Origin: an uncultured Dongia sp.
GTDB lineage: Bacteria > Pseudomonadota > Alphaproteobacteria > Dongiales > Dongiaceae
Direction: 5' to 3'
Assembly: GCF_936916975.1 (NCBI RefSeq)
Contig: NZ_CAKZGO010000004.1
Location: 124,001-188,000 of the forward strand
DNA length: 64,000 nucleotides
The first letter of the stretch is position 1; the number at the start of each line of letters is the position of its first letter. A model generated the notes under the pieces. The model was not told the origin of the DNA. It was given only the letters and a program-made list of their open reading frames with translations, and did not search any database. Below are positions 45,536-54,750 of the stretch, one piece after another. Position numbers and translations under genes: made by a program.

Positions 45536-46543
45536 TCAGGGCACGATGCTGTCGGCCACCTGCAGAAGATCCACCCCCGCCAGGTGATAGTCGGCGCACC
45601 AGCGGGTATGCGGTTCGGTTCGGGCCGCCGTGAAAGCAATGCGGGCGGCCACAGCGTCGCCCCGGCCAAGCGCCTGCAGGCCGGCATAGCGATCGAAGAT
45701 GGCGAGATTTTCGGCGCGTTGGGTCGACACCTGGTTGGCAAGATGCTGGACGAGGTCATCGCGTGTGCCGGCGCCATCCAGAATTTGCCAGGCACGAGTC
45801 GCCCAGTGATCCGGCTCAGCGGCGAAGGCGGCGGCGATATCCGGCCGCAGCTCGCTGCGGCCGAAGTGATGGTCGAGCACGGCGAGCCACAGCGCCAGTT
45901 CCGCATCCAACCCGTTCGTCCGCGCAGTTTCTGCCGCTAGTTCGAGATCGGTGAGCGACGCCCCACGATTGCCGGCGAGGCGTTGCAGGTCGGCCCGCAG
46001 CAAGGCGAGGCGGCAGCGATACTCAGCCTGCGCGCCAGCATGGGCAGGCGCCGGCTCGGCTGTGCGCAAGGCGGCCTTCAGACCGTGCCTGGCAAGGTCC
46101 ATGATGGCCAGCGCCTGGGTGGCGAAGGCCACATCCTCGCCACTGTCCCGCGCAGCCGCCATGGCCTCCCGGGCGACTGCATAGTCACCCAGCGCCGCAT
46201 GGGCAAAGCCGAGCCGGCGCCAGCCCTCATATGTGTAGCGGCAGCCCGCCGCCAGGGCGGCCTGGAATTCGGTGACGGCCGCCGCCGCATCGCCCTGTTC
46301 GAACAGGATGCCGCCCAGCAGCAGCTGGAAATCGGCGCGCTCGGTCGAGGGCGGGCACTGCCGGATCGCGGCGCGATAGAGCCCGATGCCGCCAGCGACG
46401 TCACCGCCCGCCAGAATATCGTCAGCCTCGGCGATGGCCATGACCGCGGAGACGAAGCTGATCTGGGCGGCGCGGTCCGATCTGCCGACAATGCTGCCGG
46501 CGTGATCACCATCCCCATTGTTGTTCGCCGGTCGCTGCGCCAT
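45536..46543 (-). CDS. Tetratricopeptide-like repeat protein
   Basis: Start at 46543 (MAQRPANNNGDG) is preferred because GGAGT lies upstream; an in-frame ATG at 46582 is possible. The 335-aa protein has no signal peptide and is rich in Ala-helix pairs with TPR spacing (for example ILAGGDVAGGIGLYRAAIRQ, ILFEQGDAAAAVTEFQAAL, LGFAHAALGDYAVAREAMAA). TPRs mediate protein-protein contacts. It adjoins the RTX gene on the same strand (about 150 bp apart) and may assist or regulate it; no direct evidence. Confidence 0.75.
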   Translation of the reverse strand: MAQRPANNNGDGDHAGSIVGRSDRAAQISFVSAVMAIAEADDILAGGDVAGGIGLYRAAIRQCPPSTERADFQLLLGGILFEQGDAAAAVTEFQAALAAGCRYTYEGWRRLGFAHAALGDYAVAREAMAAARDSGEDVAFATQALAIMDLARHGLKAALRTAEPAPAHAGAQAEYRCRLALLRADLQRLAGNRGASLTDLELAAETARTNGLDAELALWLAVLDHHFGRSELRPDIAAAFAAEPDHWATRAWQILDGAGTRDDLVQHLANQVSTQRAENLAIFDRYAGLQALGRGDAVAARIAFTAARTEPHTRWCADYHLAGVDLLQVADSIVP

Positions 46544-46643
46544 GAAAGTAACTCCGCTAGTTCTTGATATGTTCCAGAACATGCGGAAGTTTCTAATAGT
46601 TGTAAAGTGATATTTTCACTATCTCAATAAATTATCCCCGCCT

Positions 46644-47207
46644 TCAAGGCGCTTTGAGCGTCGCGACCTCGGCCATGGTCAGGGCCAGCGCGGGATCCGC
46701 CCGATCGCAGACGGCCAGCGCCTTGTCGAAGAGCTGGCGGGCAAAGCGCTGCTCGCCATCCGCGAGCGCGAAAGCACCGGCATAAAATGACAGTTCGCAG
46801 ATATGCTGCTGCTTCACCAGCATGGTATCGCCGGAGCGGCGGACCTCGTCCGCCACCTGCTGCAGGCTGCGCTCACCCAGCAGATAGGTGATGATCGGCC
46901 GCGGCCAGGCGGTGCTTTCATGGGCACCGATGGCAGCCCCCAACAGGCTGCGCCCGTCGCCGCCCATGCGGGTCGCGATCAAGCCCTGCAGCAGCGCCAG
47001 CCGGTTGAACTCCTCATTGTCGGCAAGGCCGATGGCAGCACGGATCTTTTCATCTGCAGCGCCGTATTGGCCGGCGACAAAATCGGCCACGGCCTGGCGT
47101 TCGAGGCCGGCGACGGTGAGCGGATCTTCCGCCCCTGCCGGCGCAGCGACGGCCAGCAGCAGAACGAGCGTCGTCGCGGCTTGCGCCAAGCTTCCCCTGA
47201 TGCTCAC
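46644..47207 (-). CDS. Secreted hypothetical protein with TPR-like helices
   Basis: A 187-aa protein with a clear signal peptide (LVLLLAVAAPAGA, cleavage near residue 26). The mature part is helical, with YGAADEKIRAAIGLADNEEFNRL and FALADGEQRFARQLFDKAL giving tetratricopeptide-like helix pairs. I recognise no named family. It lies about 100 bp upstream of the TPR gene and 27 bp downstream of the DMT-transporter gene on the same strand, so all may be cotranscribed. Confidence 0.65.
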   Translation of the reverse strand: MSIRGSLAQAATTLVLLLAVAAPAGAEDPLTVAGLERQAVADFVAGQYGAADEKIRAAIGLADNEEFNRLALLQGLIATRMGGDGRSLLGAAIGAHESTAWPRPIITYLLGERSLQQVADEVRRSGDTMLVKQQHICELSFYAGAFALADGEQRFARQLFDKALAVCDRADPALALTMAEVATLKAP

Positions 47208-47234
47208 GATACGAGTCCCCTATGGCGGGCGACG

Positions 47235-48203
47235 TCAACTAAGCCGGTTCGCCTGCGACCGTTCCCGGGCCTGGCGGCTGCTGACCCAGCCAAGGCCGGC
47301 AATGGCCACCAGGATAAGCCCCATCCCTACCCCTTCGACAAGCCCCGGCCGCTCACCCAGTTGTAGGGTGGAGAGGAGAAGGCCGAGGAGCGGGGTCAAG
47401 AGGATGCCAAGCGAGGCGAGGCCCGCATCGAGGCGGTTGAGAAGCGTGAACCAGATGACATAGGCCAGCGGCGTCGCCGGGCCGATATTGTAAAGGAGTG
47501 CTGTGATGAAGGCCGGCGTCCAGTTGATCGGCGCCTCCGGCACAAGCAGCGCCACGATGCACAGCATGATGGCGCCGGCCAGCATCTGCCACGCCGTCAG
47601 TGCAAGATTGTCCATGGCGCCGTCGCGGGTTGCCCGCTTGGTGACGACGACACCGAGGCCCCAGGTGAGGCCGGCACCCAGCGCCAGCATCACGGCCGGC
47701 AGCGAGCCGGATTTGCCGCCATCGACCGAGATCAGCACGATGCCGATGAGCGCCAGGCCCGCCGCCCACCATTGCGCGCCTGGGACCCGCTCCTTCAGTA
47801 ACAAGACCGAGAACACCAGCACCCAAAGCGGCATGGTGTAGTTGAGGACGGCGCTGCGCCCGGCTGTCCCGGTCGAGAGCGCCCAGGTGACGAGGCCGAA
47901 ACAGAGTGCCGTCTGCAGCGCGCCAATGAGTACCACGACGCGCCAGCGCGGGAGGAGTGCGCGAAAATGCAAGGATCGGCCCATCAGCTTGAAAGTCAGC
48001 ATGAGGACGATGGCGCCGCCTAAGAAGCGGATCGCCGCAAAAGCGAACGGCGGTGAATAGGTCACCGCCGTCTTCATCATGACCCAATTATAGCCCCAGA
48101 TCAGCGACAGGCTCGCGATGAGGGCCAGCGCCTGCCACGGCTTCAGGCGATCGGGTTTCAGACGCGCAGGCTTAAAGCTGGCCGGCGGAAGTTGTGCGTT
48201 CAT
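47235..48203 (-). CDS. EamA/DMT-superfamily permease
   Basis: A 322-aa inner-membrane protein with ten hydrophobic helices arranged as two EamA repeats (SLIWGYNWVMMKTAVTYSPP in the first, LGAGLTWGLGVVVTKRATRDG in the second). RhaT/YdcZ-like members export metabolites such as amino acids or purine derivatives. The substrate is not evident. It lies between the flavoprotein gene (about 24 bp upstream) and the secreted protein gene and may be part of a longer transcript. Confidence 0.93.
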   Translation of the reverse strand: MNAQLPPASFKPARLKPDRLKPWQALALIASLSLIWGYNWVMMKTAVTYSPPFAFAAIRFLGGAIVLMLTFKLMGRSLHFRALLPRWRVVVLIGALQTALCFGLVTWALSTGTAGRSAVLNYTMPLWVLVFSVLLLKERVPGAQWWAAGLALIGIVLISVDGGKSGSLPAVMLALGAGLTWGLGVVVTKRATRDGAMDNLALTAWQMLAGAIMLCIVALLVPEAPINWTPAFITALLYNIGPATPLAYVIWFTLLNRLDAGLASLGILLTPLLGLLLSTLQLGERPGLVEGVGMGLILVAIAGLGWVSSRQARERSQANRLS

Positions 48204-48227
48204 GACATCCGCCCGCGGAAGGAAATT

Positions 48228-49628
48228 CTAGTCGCCGGTCACCAAGCGCTCGACCAGCTGCTTCACCGTGGGGACAAAGCCGTTCGAATAGAACGGATCA
48301 TCGGAGAAGCGATAGGCCTTGTTGCCGGCGAACATCAATTGGTCTTCGATCTTCTCGGAATGGCTGATTTCCTGAAGCGTCTTCTGGATGCAGAAGCTAC
48401 GCGGATCGGCCTTGTGACCGGTGGTGCCGGCTTCGTTCTGCGCCCAGTTCGAGAAGGCGCAGGCGGAGAGACAACCCATGCAATCGATCTGGTCCTTGAG
48501 GATCTCGTCGGCCTTTTCACGGGTAACGAAGATGAGAGTCGATTCCGGCGTACGGAGCGTCTCGGTGAAACCCTGCGAGACCCATTGTTCGGCACGCAAT
48601 TTGTCGGCGGCAGTCAAATAGACGAGACGGCCGCGGGCGCCGACCGCGAACTGCCATTCATGCTCACCGACCTTATGCTGCGAATAAGCGACCTGATGTT
48701 CGGAGCGCTGACGCAGTTCACGGATGAAGTCGTTGTTCACCGCCGATGAATAGAAGCCGGTCGGACTGAAGCGGTTGAGGAACACATCGCCTTCCCTCAA
48801 CGTCACCAGACGTCGCTTCCACGCGTCGGAGATGGGGCTTTCCTGGGTCAGCAGCGGGCGCGTGCCGAACTGAAAGGCGATCGGCCCCAATTCCGGGTTG
48901 CCAATCCAGTTTTCCCATTCGCGCAGATACCAGACGCCGCCCGCCATGACGATCGGCGTGTCGACGAGGCCGCATTCGTCGCGCATGGTGTTGCGCAGTT
49001 CGCGCACGCGGTCATAGGGTGCCTGCGGCTCATTGGGATCTTCGCTGTTGGAGAGACCGTTATGGCCGCCGGCCAGCCACGGATCTTCATAGACGACACC
49101 GCCCAGCAGATCCTGGAATTTGTGATAGGCGCGCTTCCACAGCGCGCGAAAGGCGCGGGCCGAAGAGACGATCGGGTAATAATGGATGCCATACTGCGCG
49201 CAGATTTCGGCGATGCGATAGGGCATGCCGGCGCCGCAGGTGACGCCGTGGATGAGGCCCTTGGCACCTTCGAGTACGCCGTGCAGCACGCGCTCGGCAC
49301 CCGCCATTTCCCACAGCACGTTCATGTGCAGACGGCCGTTGCCACCCATGCAGTCATGGGCGATGCGCGCCTGGGCGATGCCGCCTTTGATCGCGTAGTT
49401 CAGCAATTCCTCATGGCGGTCACGACGCGTCTTGCCATGATAGAGTTGCGGAATCGGCTTGCCGTTCTCGTCATAGGAATCGGCATTCACGCCCGAGAAA
49501 GTGCCAACGCCCCCGGCCAGCGCCCAGGCACCCGAGGATTGCCCGTTCGAGACAGAAATGCCCTTGCCGCCCTCAATGAGTGGCAGGACTTCGCGTCCTG
49601 AAATGATCAACGGCTGCAATGATTTCAC
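48228..49628 (-). CDS. Nitronate-monooxygenase-like FMN protein with Fe-S-type cysteines
   Basis: GTG at 49628 (MKSLQPLIISGREVLPLIEGG) is chosen: GGGAGG precedes it and earlier in-frame codons overlap the divergent GDPD-side sequence. The 466-aa TIM barrel has FMN-type features: GGKGISVSNGQSSGAWALAG, GLIHGVTCGAGMPYRIAE, VYEDPWLAGGHNGLSN and VMAGGVWYLREW. Near the C-terminus CMGCLSAC (C383, C386, C390) and C413 give C-x2-C-x3-C-x22-C, a spacing start like that of the 4Fe-4S cluster in old-yellow-enzyme relatives. Family members oxidise nitronates or reduce enoyl substrates. The function here is open. Confidence 0.82.
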   Translation of the reverse strand: MKSLQPLIISGREVLPLIEGGKGISVSNGQSSGAWALAGGVGTFSGVNADSYDENGKPIPQLYHGKTRRDRHEELLNYAIKGGIAQARIAHDCMGGNGRLHMNVLWEMAGAERVLHGVLEGAKGLIHGVTCGAGMPYRIAEICAQYGIHYYPIVSSARAFRALWKRAYHKFQDLLGGVVYEDPWLAGGHNGLSNSEDPNEPQAPYDRVRELRNTMRDECGLVDTPIVMAGGVWYLREWENWIGNPELGPIAFQFGTRPLLTQESPISDAWKRRLVTLREGDVFLNRFSPTGFYSSAVNNDFIRELRQRSEHQVAYSQHKVGEHEWQFAVGARGRLVYLTAADKLRAEQWVSQGFTETLRTPESTLIFVTREKADEILKDQIDCMGCLSACAFSNWAQNEAGTTGHKADPRSFCIQKTLQEISHSEKIEDQLMFAGNKAYRFSDDPFYSNGFVPTVKQLVERLVTGD

Positions 49629-49698
49629 CCGAGCCTCCCGCTCGCTGCGCCCGATCCCAATGAGTCTTTGGGGCGCAGCATCTTGGTTTATATAGTTA

Positions 49699-50445
49699 TT
49701 ATGCGACGGCAGCCAAGATGCGTGCCGGCGCATCGGTAAACACGCCGTCAACGCCCCAGCTGATCAGCTGCTTGGCGCGGGCGGCATCGTTAACGGTATA
49801 GACCAGAAGGCCGTAACCTTCAGCCTTGATTTCTGCGACCCATTCGGCGGTCGCATCCCGGTCCCAGATATTGACCGTGGCGACTTTCAGGTTCCGGGCG
49901 AGATCCAGCCAATTGGCCGGGTGCTCTTCCAGCAGCAGGCCGCGGGGAAAGTCGGGCGCCTGGTCGCGGGCAATTTCGAGGCATTCCAGCACAAAACTTG
50001 ACACCAACGGCTTCGGCTTGGTCGCCGGCCACAGATGCTTCAACTCGTCAAGGATGACGGTGGCCGTGTCTCGGGCGCGGCCCGGGCAGGGCTTCAGTTC
50101 CAGGTTGAACTGGAGATCTTCCTGCGCAAAGAGCTTCAGCGCTTCGGCCAGCAGCGGCATCTTCTCGCCGGCAAAGGCGGTGGCCTTCCAACTGCCGGAA
50201 TCGAGCAGGCGCAATTCGTCATAGGTCAGCGCGCGGGCCGGACCCTTGGCATTGCTGGTGCGGTCGAGATTGTCGTCATGAAGCAAGAAGGCGCGGTTGT
50301 CGGCCGACAGTTTTGCGTCGAACTCGACCCAGGTCGCCCCCTGGCGCTTGGCCTCGCGGAAACTGGCCAGCGTGTTTTCCGGGGCTGCTTCAGCAGCACC
50401 CCGATGGCCGATCACCCGTGGCAGGGACAGCGAAGGTATTGGCAT
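49699..50445 (-). CDS. Glycerophosphodiester phosphodiesterase
   Basis: Hydrolyses glycerophosphodiesters from lipid turnover to glycerol 3-phosphate and an alcohol. The 248-aa cytosolic form has the GDPD blocks VIGHRGAAEAAPENTLASF, WVEFDAKLSADNRAFLLHDD and QFNLELKPCPGR-like EDLQFNLELK; catalytic histidines and metal acids are in HRG and ENT/E-D. There is no signal peptide, so it is UgpQ-like. Its 3' end lies upstream of the flavoprotein start; the two are on the same strand and may be cotranscribed. Confidence 0.95.
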   Translation of the reverse strand: MPIPSLSLPRVIGHRGAAEAAPENTLASFREAKRQGATWVEFDAKLSADNRAFLLHDDNLDRTSNAKGPARALTYDELRLLDSGSWKATAFAGEKMPLLAEALKLFAQEDLQFNLELKPCPGRARDTATVILDELKHLWPATKPKPLVSSFVLECLEIARDQAPDFPRGLLLEEHPANWLDLARNLKVATVNIWDRDATAEWVAEIKAEGYGLLVYTVNDAARAKQLISWGVDGVFTDAPARILAAVA

Positions 50446-50471
50446 CGGGCTATTATATCAGAATCGAAAGT

Positions 50472-50500
50472 GGGGATGACGGCTTTTGGCCATCATCCCC
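50472..50500 (-). terminator. Hairpin after pnp
   Basis: GGGGATGA-C-GGC (50472-50483) pairs with GCC-A-TCATCCCC (50489-50500). On the minus strand the single C-A position becomes a G-U pair, giving a 12-bp stem. Only a weak U-rich tail (ACTTTCG) follows. It lies just after the pnp stop and probably ends that transcript. Confidence 0.65.
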
Positions 50501-50508
50501 AAACCTTC

Positions 50509-52671
50509 TTATTCCGCGCGTTCGGCACCGCGCGACGCGCGACGCTCGGCATCGGCCTTGGCCATCTCTTCCGAGAGGTCGGCGCCGGTCTTCTGGTCGA
50601 CGACGCGCATCGAGAGCTTCACCTTGCCGCGATCGTCCATACCCAGCACCTTGACCTTCACGGCCTGGCCGACTTCGACCACGTCCGAGGTCTGCTTGAC
50701 GCGCTGCGGGGCGAGTTCGCTGATATGGACGAGGCCATCCTTCGAACCCAAGAAGTTCACGAAGGCGCCGAAATCCATCAGCTTCACGACCTTGCCGTCA
50801 TAGATGACGCCGGCTTCCGGTTCCGCGACGATGCCACGGATCCAGTTGATGGCCGCTTCGCCGGCCTTGGCATCGACTGCCGCAACCTTGATGGTGCCGT
50901 CGTCTTCGATGTCGATCTTGGCGCCGGTGACTTCGCAGATTTCGCGAATGACCTTGCCGCCCTGACCGATCACTTCACGGATCTTGTCCTTCGGGATGTT
51001 GATCACGGTGATGCGCGGGGCGTTCTGGTTGACGCCGTCACGAGCGCCGGTCATGGCTTTCGCCATTTCGCCGAGGATGTGCAAACGGCCATCCTTGGCC
51101 TGGCCCAAAGCGATCTGCATGATCTCAGCGGTGATCGAGGTGATCTTGATATCCATCTGCAGGGCAGTGATGCCCTGGTCGGTACCGGCCACCTTGAAAT
51201 CCATGTCGCCGAGATGATCTTCGTCGCCGAGGATGTCGGAGAGAACGGCAAAGCCGTCCTTTTCCTTAATGAGGCCCATGGCGATACCAGCCACCGGGCG
51301 CTTCAACGGCACACCGGCATCCATCATCGCGAGCGACGAACCGCAGACCGAGGCCATCGACGAGGAGCCGTTGGATTCGGTGATCTCGGAAACGACGCGG
51401 ATGGTGTAGGGGAAGGCTTCCTTGCCCGGCATCATCGGATGCACGGCGCGCCATGCCAGCTTGCCATGGCCGATTTCGCGGCGGCCCGGCGAGCCCATAC
51501 GGCCGGCTTCACCGGTCGAATAGGGCGGGAAGTTGTAATGCAGCATGAAGGTCTCGCGGAATTCACCTTCCAGCGCGTCGATGATCTGTTCGTCATCGCC
51601 GGTGCCCAGCGTGGTGACGACCAGCGCCTGGGTTTCGCCGCGGGTGAACAGTGCCGAACCATGGGCGCGCGGCAGGATGCCGACTTCGGCCGTGATCGGG
51701 CGGACGGTCTTGGTGTCGCGGCCGTCGATACGCAGGCCGGTCTTCAGGATGTTGCCGCGGACGATGTTCTTCTCGAGCTCCTTGAACTGCTTGCCAACCA
51801 GCTCGGCCTTCTTGTCGTCGGTGCCGATCGTCTTCTTGGCTTCGTCCTTCACGGCCGCGACCTTGTCGGTACGCGCCTGTTTGGCGGTTTCCTGATAGGC
51901 GGTCGTGAGCTTCGCGGAGAACTGGGCCTGCAAGGCGTCGTACACTTCGGCGGCAGCGGCGTCCGGCGGGGTGAGATCGCGCGGGTCCTTGGCGCATTGC
52001 TCGGCCAGTTCGATGATCGCGTTGATCACCGGCTGGAAGCTCTGGAAGCCGAAATTGACGGCGCCCAGCATGACTTCCTCGGACAGTTCCTGCGCTTCCG
52101 ATTCAACCATCAGCACGCCTTCCGACGTACCGGCCAGCACGAGGTCGAGCTTCGATTCCGCGAGGTCGCTGCGCTTCGGGTTGATGACGTATTCGCCGTT
52201 GATGTAGCCGACGCGCGCCGCGCCGATCGGCCCCAAGAACGGGATGCCGGAGATGGTGAGGGCGGCCGAGGCGCCGATGAGGGCGACGATATCCGGATCG
52301 TTTTCGAGATCATGGCTCAAGGTCGTGCAGACGACCTGGGTCTCGTTGCGATAGGTGGAATGGAACAGCGGGCGGATCGGGCGATCGATCAGGCGGCTGG
52401 TCAGCACTTCCTTTTCGGTCGGACGGCCTTCGCGCTTGAAGAAGCCACCGGGGATCTTGCCCGCGGCGAAGGTCTTTTCCTGGTAGTTGACGGTGAGCGG
52501 GAAGAAGTCGATGCCGACCTTCGGCTGCTTGGCGCCGACGGCGGTGCACAGCACGACGGTTTCGCCATAGGTGGCGAGCACGGCGCCGTCAGCCTGGCGC
52601 GCAATGCGGCCGGTTTCGAGCGTCAGCTTGCGCCCGCCCCACATCAGTTCCTTGCGATAGATCTTAAACAT
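50509..52671 (-). CDS. pnp: Polyribonucleotide nucleotidyltransferase
   Basis: PNPase, the 3'-5' phosphorolytic exonuclease of the RNA degradosome (720 aa). Two RNase PH domains flank a helical insert: the first starts [26 protein letters not shown], the second contains [20 protein letters not shown] and [22 protein letters not shown] domain ([20 protein letters not shown]) and an S1 domain ([26 protein letters not shown]) follow. It comes after rpsO with a 32-bp palindrome in between, the usual place for RNase III and autoregulatory control. Confidence 0.98.
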   Translation of the reverse strand: MFKIYRKELMWGGRKLTLETGRIARQADGAVLATYGETVVLCTAVGAKQPKVGIDFFPLTVNYQEKTFAAGKIPGGFFKREGRPTEKEVLTSRLIDRPIRPLFHSTYRNETQVVCTTLSHDLENDPDIVALIGASAALTISGIPFLGPIGAARVGYINGEYVINPKRSDLAESKLDLVLAGTSEGVLMVESEAQELSEEVMLGAVNFGFQSFQPVINAIIELAEQCAKDPRDLTPPDAAAAEVYDALQAQFSAKLTTAYQETAKQARTDKVAAVKDEAKKTIGTDDKKAELVGKQFKELEKNIVRGNILKTGLRIDGRDTKTVRPITAEVGILPRAHGSALFTRGETQALVVTTLGTGDDEQIIDALEGEFRETFMLHYNFPPYSTGEAGRMGSPGRREIGHGKLAWRAVHPMMPGKEAFPYTIRVVSEITESNGSSSMASVCGSSLAMMDAGVPLKRPVAGIAMGLIKEKDGFAVLSDILGDEDHLGDMDFKVAGTDQGITALQMDIKITSITAEIMQIALGQAKDGRLHILGEMAKAMTGARDGVNQNAPRITVINIPKDKIREVIGQGGKVIREICEVTGAKIDIEDDGTIKVAAVDAKAGEAAINWIRGIVAEPEAGVIYDGKVVKLMDFGAFVNFLGSKDGLVHISELAPQRVKQTSDVVEVGQAVKVKVLGMDDRGKVKLSMRVVDQKTGADLSEEMAKADAERRASRGAERAE

Positions 52672-52889
52672 GTAGTGGTCCTTTCAAGGCTCCACCCGCC
52701 AATTGGGGTGATAGCCAGTCATCTCGACCGGATGAATGCCGGACCCGCGAAAGCAACGCATGGGATTTGGGGTGCGTTGCTTGCGTCGGCCCGGCTCTTT
52801 GCGGCTTAGGCGCGGCGGTCGATGAACCGCGCCGGCCGGTTTGGGAAGGGACGCGTATTGGAAAGAATCGCAATTCCCCCAATACGACA

Positions 52890-52921
52890 ATCCCGCCCAT
52901 GACAGCTGTCTTGGGCGGGAT
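52890..52921 (-). promoter_or_regulatory. rpsO-pnp intergenic palindrome
   Basis: ATCCCGCCCA (52890-52899) and TGGGCGGGAT (52912-52921) enclose T-GACAG-CTGTC-T, so the whole 32 bp is one near-perfect palindrome. It lies just past the rpsO stop. In other bacteria the hairpin here is cut by RNase III and controls pnp expression; the same is likely. The rest of the 261-bp gap has no gene. Confidence 0.7.
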
Positions 52922-52932
52922 CCCCGATGGGT

Positions 52933-53202
52933 TTAGCGGCGCAGGCCCAGACGAGCCAGGATTTCCTGGTAACGCTGGTTGCTGGTCTTCTTCAAGTAGT
53001 CGAGCAAGCGGCGACGCTGCCCGACCATGACCAGCAGACCGCGACGGGAATGGAAATCCTTGTCGTGGCTCTGCAGATGCTCGGTCAGATTCTTGATCCG
53101 CTCGGTGAGGAGCGCGATCTGCACTTCAGGCGAGCCGGTATCGTTGGCGGCCTTGGCAAATTCCTTGAGAACTTCTTGCTTACGTTCGGCAGTGATCGAC
53201 AT
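52933..53202 (-). CDS. rpsO: 30S ribosomal protein S15
   Basis: An 89-aa small-subunit protein that binds 16S rRNA. Start at 53202 ([15 protein letters not shown]); the longer in-frame extension is truB sequence in another frame. The family block [27 protein letters not shown] is intact. It lies 19 bp after truB and ahead of pnp in the conserved truB-rpsO-pnp order. S15 is known to repress its own translation; the leader here was not examined for a pseudoknot. Confidence 0.98.
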   Translation of the reverse strand: MSITAERKQEVLKEFAKAANDTGSPEVQIALLTERIKNLTEHLQSHDKDFHSRRGLLVMVGQRRRLLDYLKKTSNQRYQEILARLGLRR

Positions 53203-53221
53203 CGACCTACTCCTTCTGGTC

Positions 53222-54148
53222 CTAATGGTTGATGACGCGCACCGGGACGAGCTCGCCGCCCTCGTAACGGGTGAGGGCCACGATTTTGCCTTCCGACATG
53301 GCGCAAACCATGCCGCCGGGAATGAATTCCCGAAGTCGATCGCGGTCTTGGCGGTGGAGTAATCCAACCGGTTGCCCGGACCGAAGGCGTATCGCCTCGG
53401 TGGCCGATAAGGCCAGTGCCGGGATGTCGTCCAGCGCGGTCTCTATCGGCAACAAATGCTCAAAAGCGGCCGGAATATGCCCCAATGACTTGAGAGCGTC
53501 CAGCGAAATCGCCCTTGTCTCCGTGAAAGCCCCAACAGATAGTCGCCGCAGGGCTGAAATATGCCCGACAGACCCAACATGTAGAGCCAGATCCCGCGCG
53601 AGGCTCCGCATATAGGCGCCTTTGCCTGATTTGACCTCGAACACGGCCTCATCGGCATTCTGGAACTCGACCAGCCGGAAGTCGTCGACCCGGATCTTGC
53701 GGGACGCCAGATCGACCGTCTCGCCGTCGCGGGCGAGATCATAGGCACGTTCGCCATCGACCTTGATGGCGGAGAATTGCGGGGGCACCTGGTCGATGAG
53801 GCCGATGAAGGCCGGCAGGGCGGCCGCAATCGCGGCGGCATCCGGCCGCACATCGGAGCGGGCCATCACCTCGCCTTCGGCGTCATCGGTCGTGCGCTGC
53901 TCGCCGAATTTCAGGGTAAAGCGATAGGTCTTGGTGCCATCCATGACGTAGGGCACGGTCTTGGTGGCCTCGCCCAGCGCGATCGGCAGGATACCGGTCG
54001 CCAAGGGATCGAGGGTCCCTCCATGGCCCGCCTTCAGCGCATCGAAAATGCGCCGTACGGCAGCGACGGCTTGCGTGGAGGTGATACCCAGCGGCTTGTC
54101 GAGGATCAGCCAACCATCGACCTTCTGGCCCTTCTTGCGCCGGCTCAT
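53222..54148 (-). CDS. truB: tRNA pseudouridine-55 synthase
   Basis: Makes pseudouridine 55 in the T-loop of tRNAs (308 aa). The catalytic aspartate is in [21 protein letters not shown] (split at the D after L), preceded by [15 protein letters not shown]. The C-terminal PUA-like part includes [15 protein letters not shown]. Its start overlaps the rbfA stop (ATGA). Confidence 0.97.
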   Translation of the reverse strand: MSRRKKGQKVDGWLILDKPLGITSTQAVAAVRRIFDALKAGHGGTLDPLATGILPIALGEATKTVPYVMDGTKTYRFTLKFGEQRTTDDAEGEVMARSDVRPDAAAIAAALPAFIGLIDQVPPQFSAIKVDGERAYDLARDGETVDLASRKIRVDDFRLVEFQNADEAVFEVKSGKGAYMRSLARDLALHVGSVGHISALRRLSVGAFTETRAISLDALKSLGHIPAAFEHLLPIETALDDIPALALSATEAIRLRSGQPVGLLHRQDRDRLREFIPGGMVCAMSEGKIVALTRYEGGELVPVRVINH

Positions 54149-54630
54149 TCTTTAGAATCGTCGCCCGGAACAACGACCTTGGGCTCAGCGTCCTTCAGCT
54201 TGGCAGCCTTGGCTTCTTCTTTCGCCTTGGCGAGGTCGGCCCGCACGACGGGATCGTGCAGCAAGGCTTCGATCCGGCTCGCCTCTTCGAAGCTGTCATC
54301 GATCTTGAAGCGCAGTTGGGGCGAGACGCGCATCTCGACCTGGCGCGCGAGTTCACCGCGGAAATAGCCTGCGGCACGGTTGAGTGCGCGCACAACCTTT
54401 TCCGCATCGCCCGGCTCCTGCACGCCACCGAACGGCGCCATGAAGATGGTGGCATTGCGCAGATCGGGGCTGATCTTTACCACCGTCACCGTGACCATAC
54501 GGCCGGCAAGATCGGGATCAGCGAGATTGTTGTCGGCAATGATCCCCGCCAGCACATGGCGGATTTCTTCCGCAATGCGCAGCTGCCGTTGTCCGGCCTG
54601 AGGGGTGACGTTCTTTTTCTTCTTTTGCAT
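54145..54630 (-). CDS. rbfA: Ribosome-binding factor A
   Basis: A 161-aa KH-fold protein that helps mature the 16S rRNA 5' end of the 30S subunit. Family blocks are RQLRIAEEIRHVLAGIIAD, VTVVKISPDLRNATIFMAP and SPQLRFKIDDSFEEASRI. The C-terminus is a charged tail. It follows infB after about 120 bp containing a strong stem-loop, and overlaps truB by ATGA. Confidence 0.97.
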   Translation of the reverse strand: MQKKKKNVTPQAGQRQLRIAEEIRHVLAGIIADNNLADPDLAGRMVTVTVVKISPDLRNATIFMAPFGGVQEPGDAEKVVRALNRAAGYFRGELARQVEMRVSPQLRFKIDDSFEEASRIEALLHDPVVRADLAKAKEEAKAAKLKDAEPKVVVPGDDSKE

Positions 54631-54667
54631 CTTGGATCGCTTTCGTTTGCCGGCGCCTCAAATGACG

Positions 54668-54694
54668 CTCGCCGCCCCAAACCGGGGCGGCGAG
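54668..54694. other. Stem-loop between infB and rbfA
   Basis: CTCGCCGCCCC (54668-54678) and GGGGCGGCGAG (54684-54694) form a perfect 11-bp GC-rich stem with a 5-nt loop. No U-run follows on either strand, so partial termination or an mRNA processing barrier is more likely than full termination. Confidence 0.6.
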
Positions 54695-54750
54695 ATCATG
54701 ACGCTGGCATTCGCAACAGGTCGTTCAGGCGTGAACCGCCGCGTCTCGGC

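Noticed and set aside
50035-52809. A 924-codon open frame on the plus strand across pnp
   Set aside because: Antisense shadow of pnp and the GDPD gene; composition is that of a shadow frame and no motif is recognisable.
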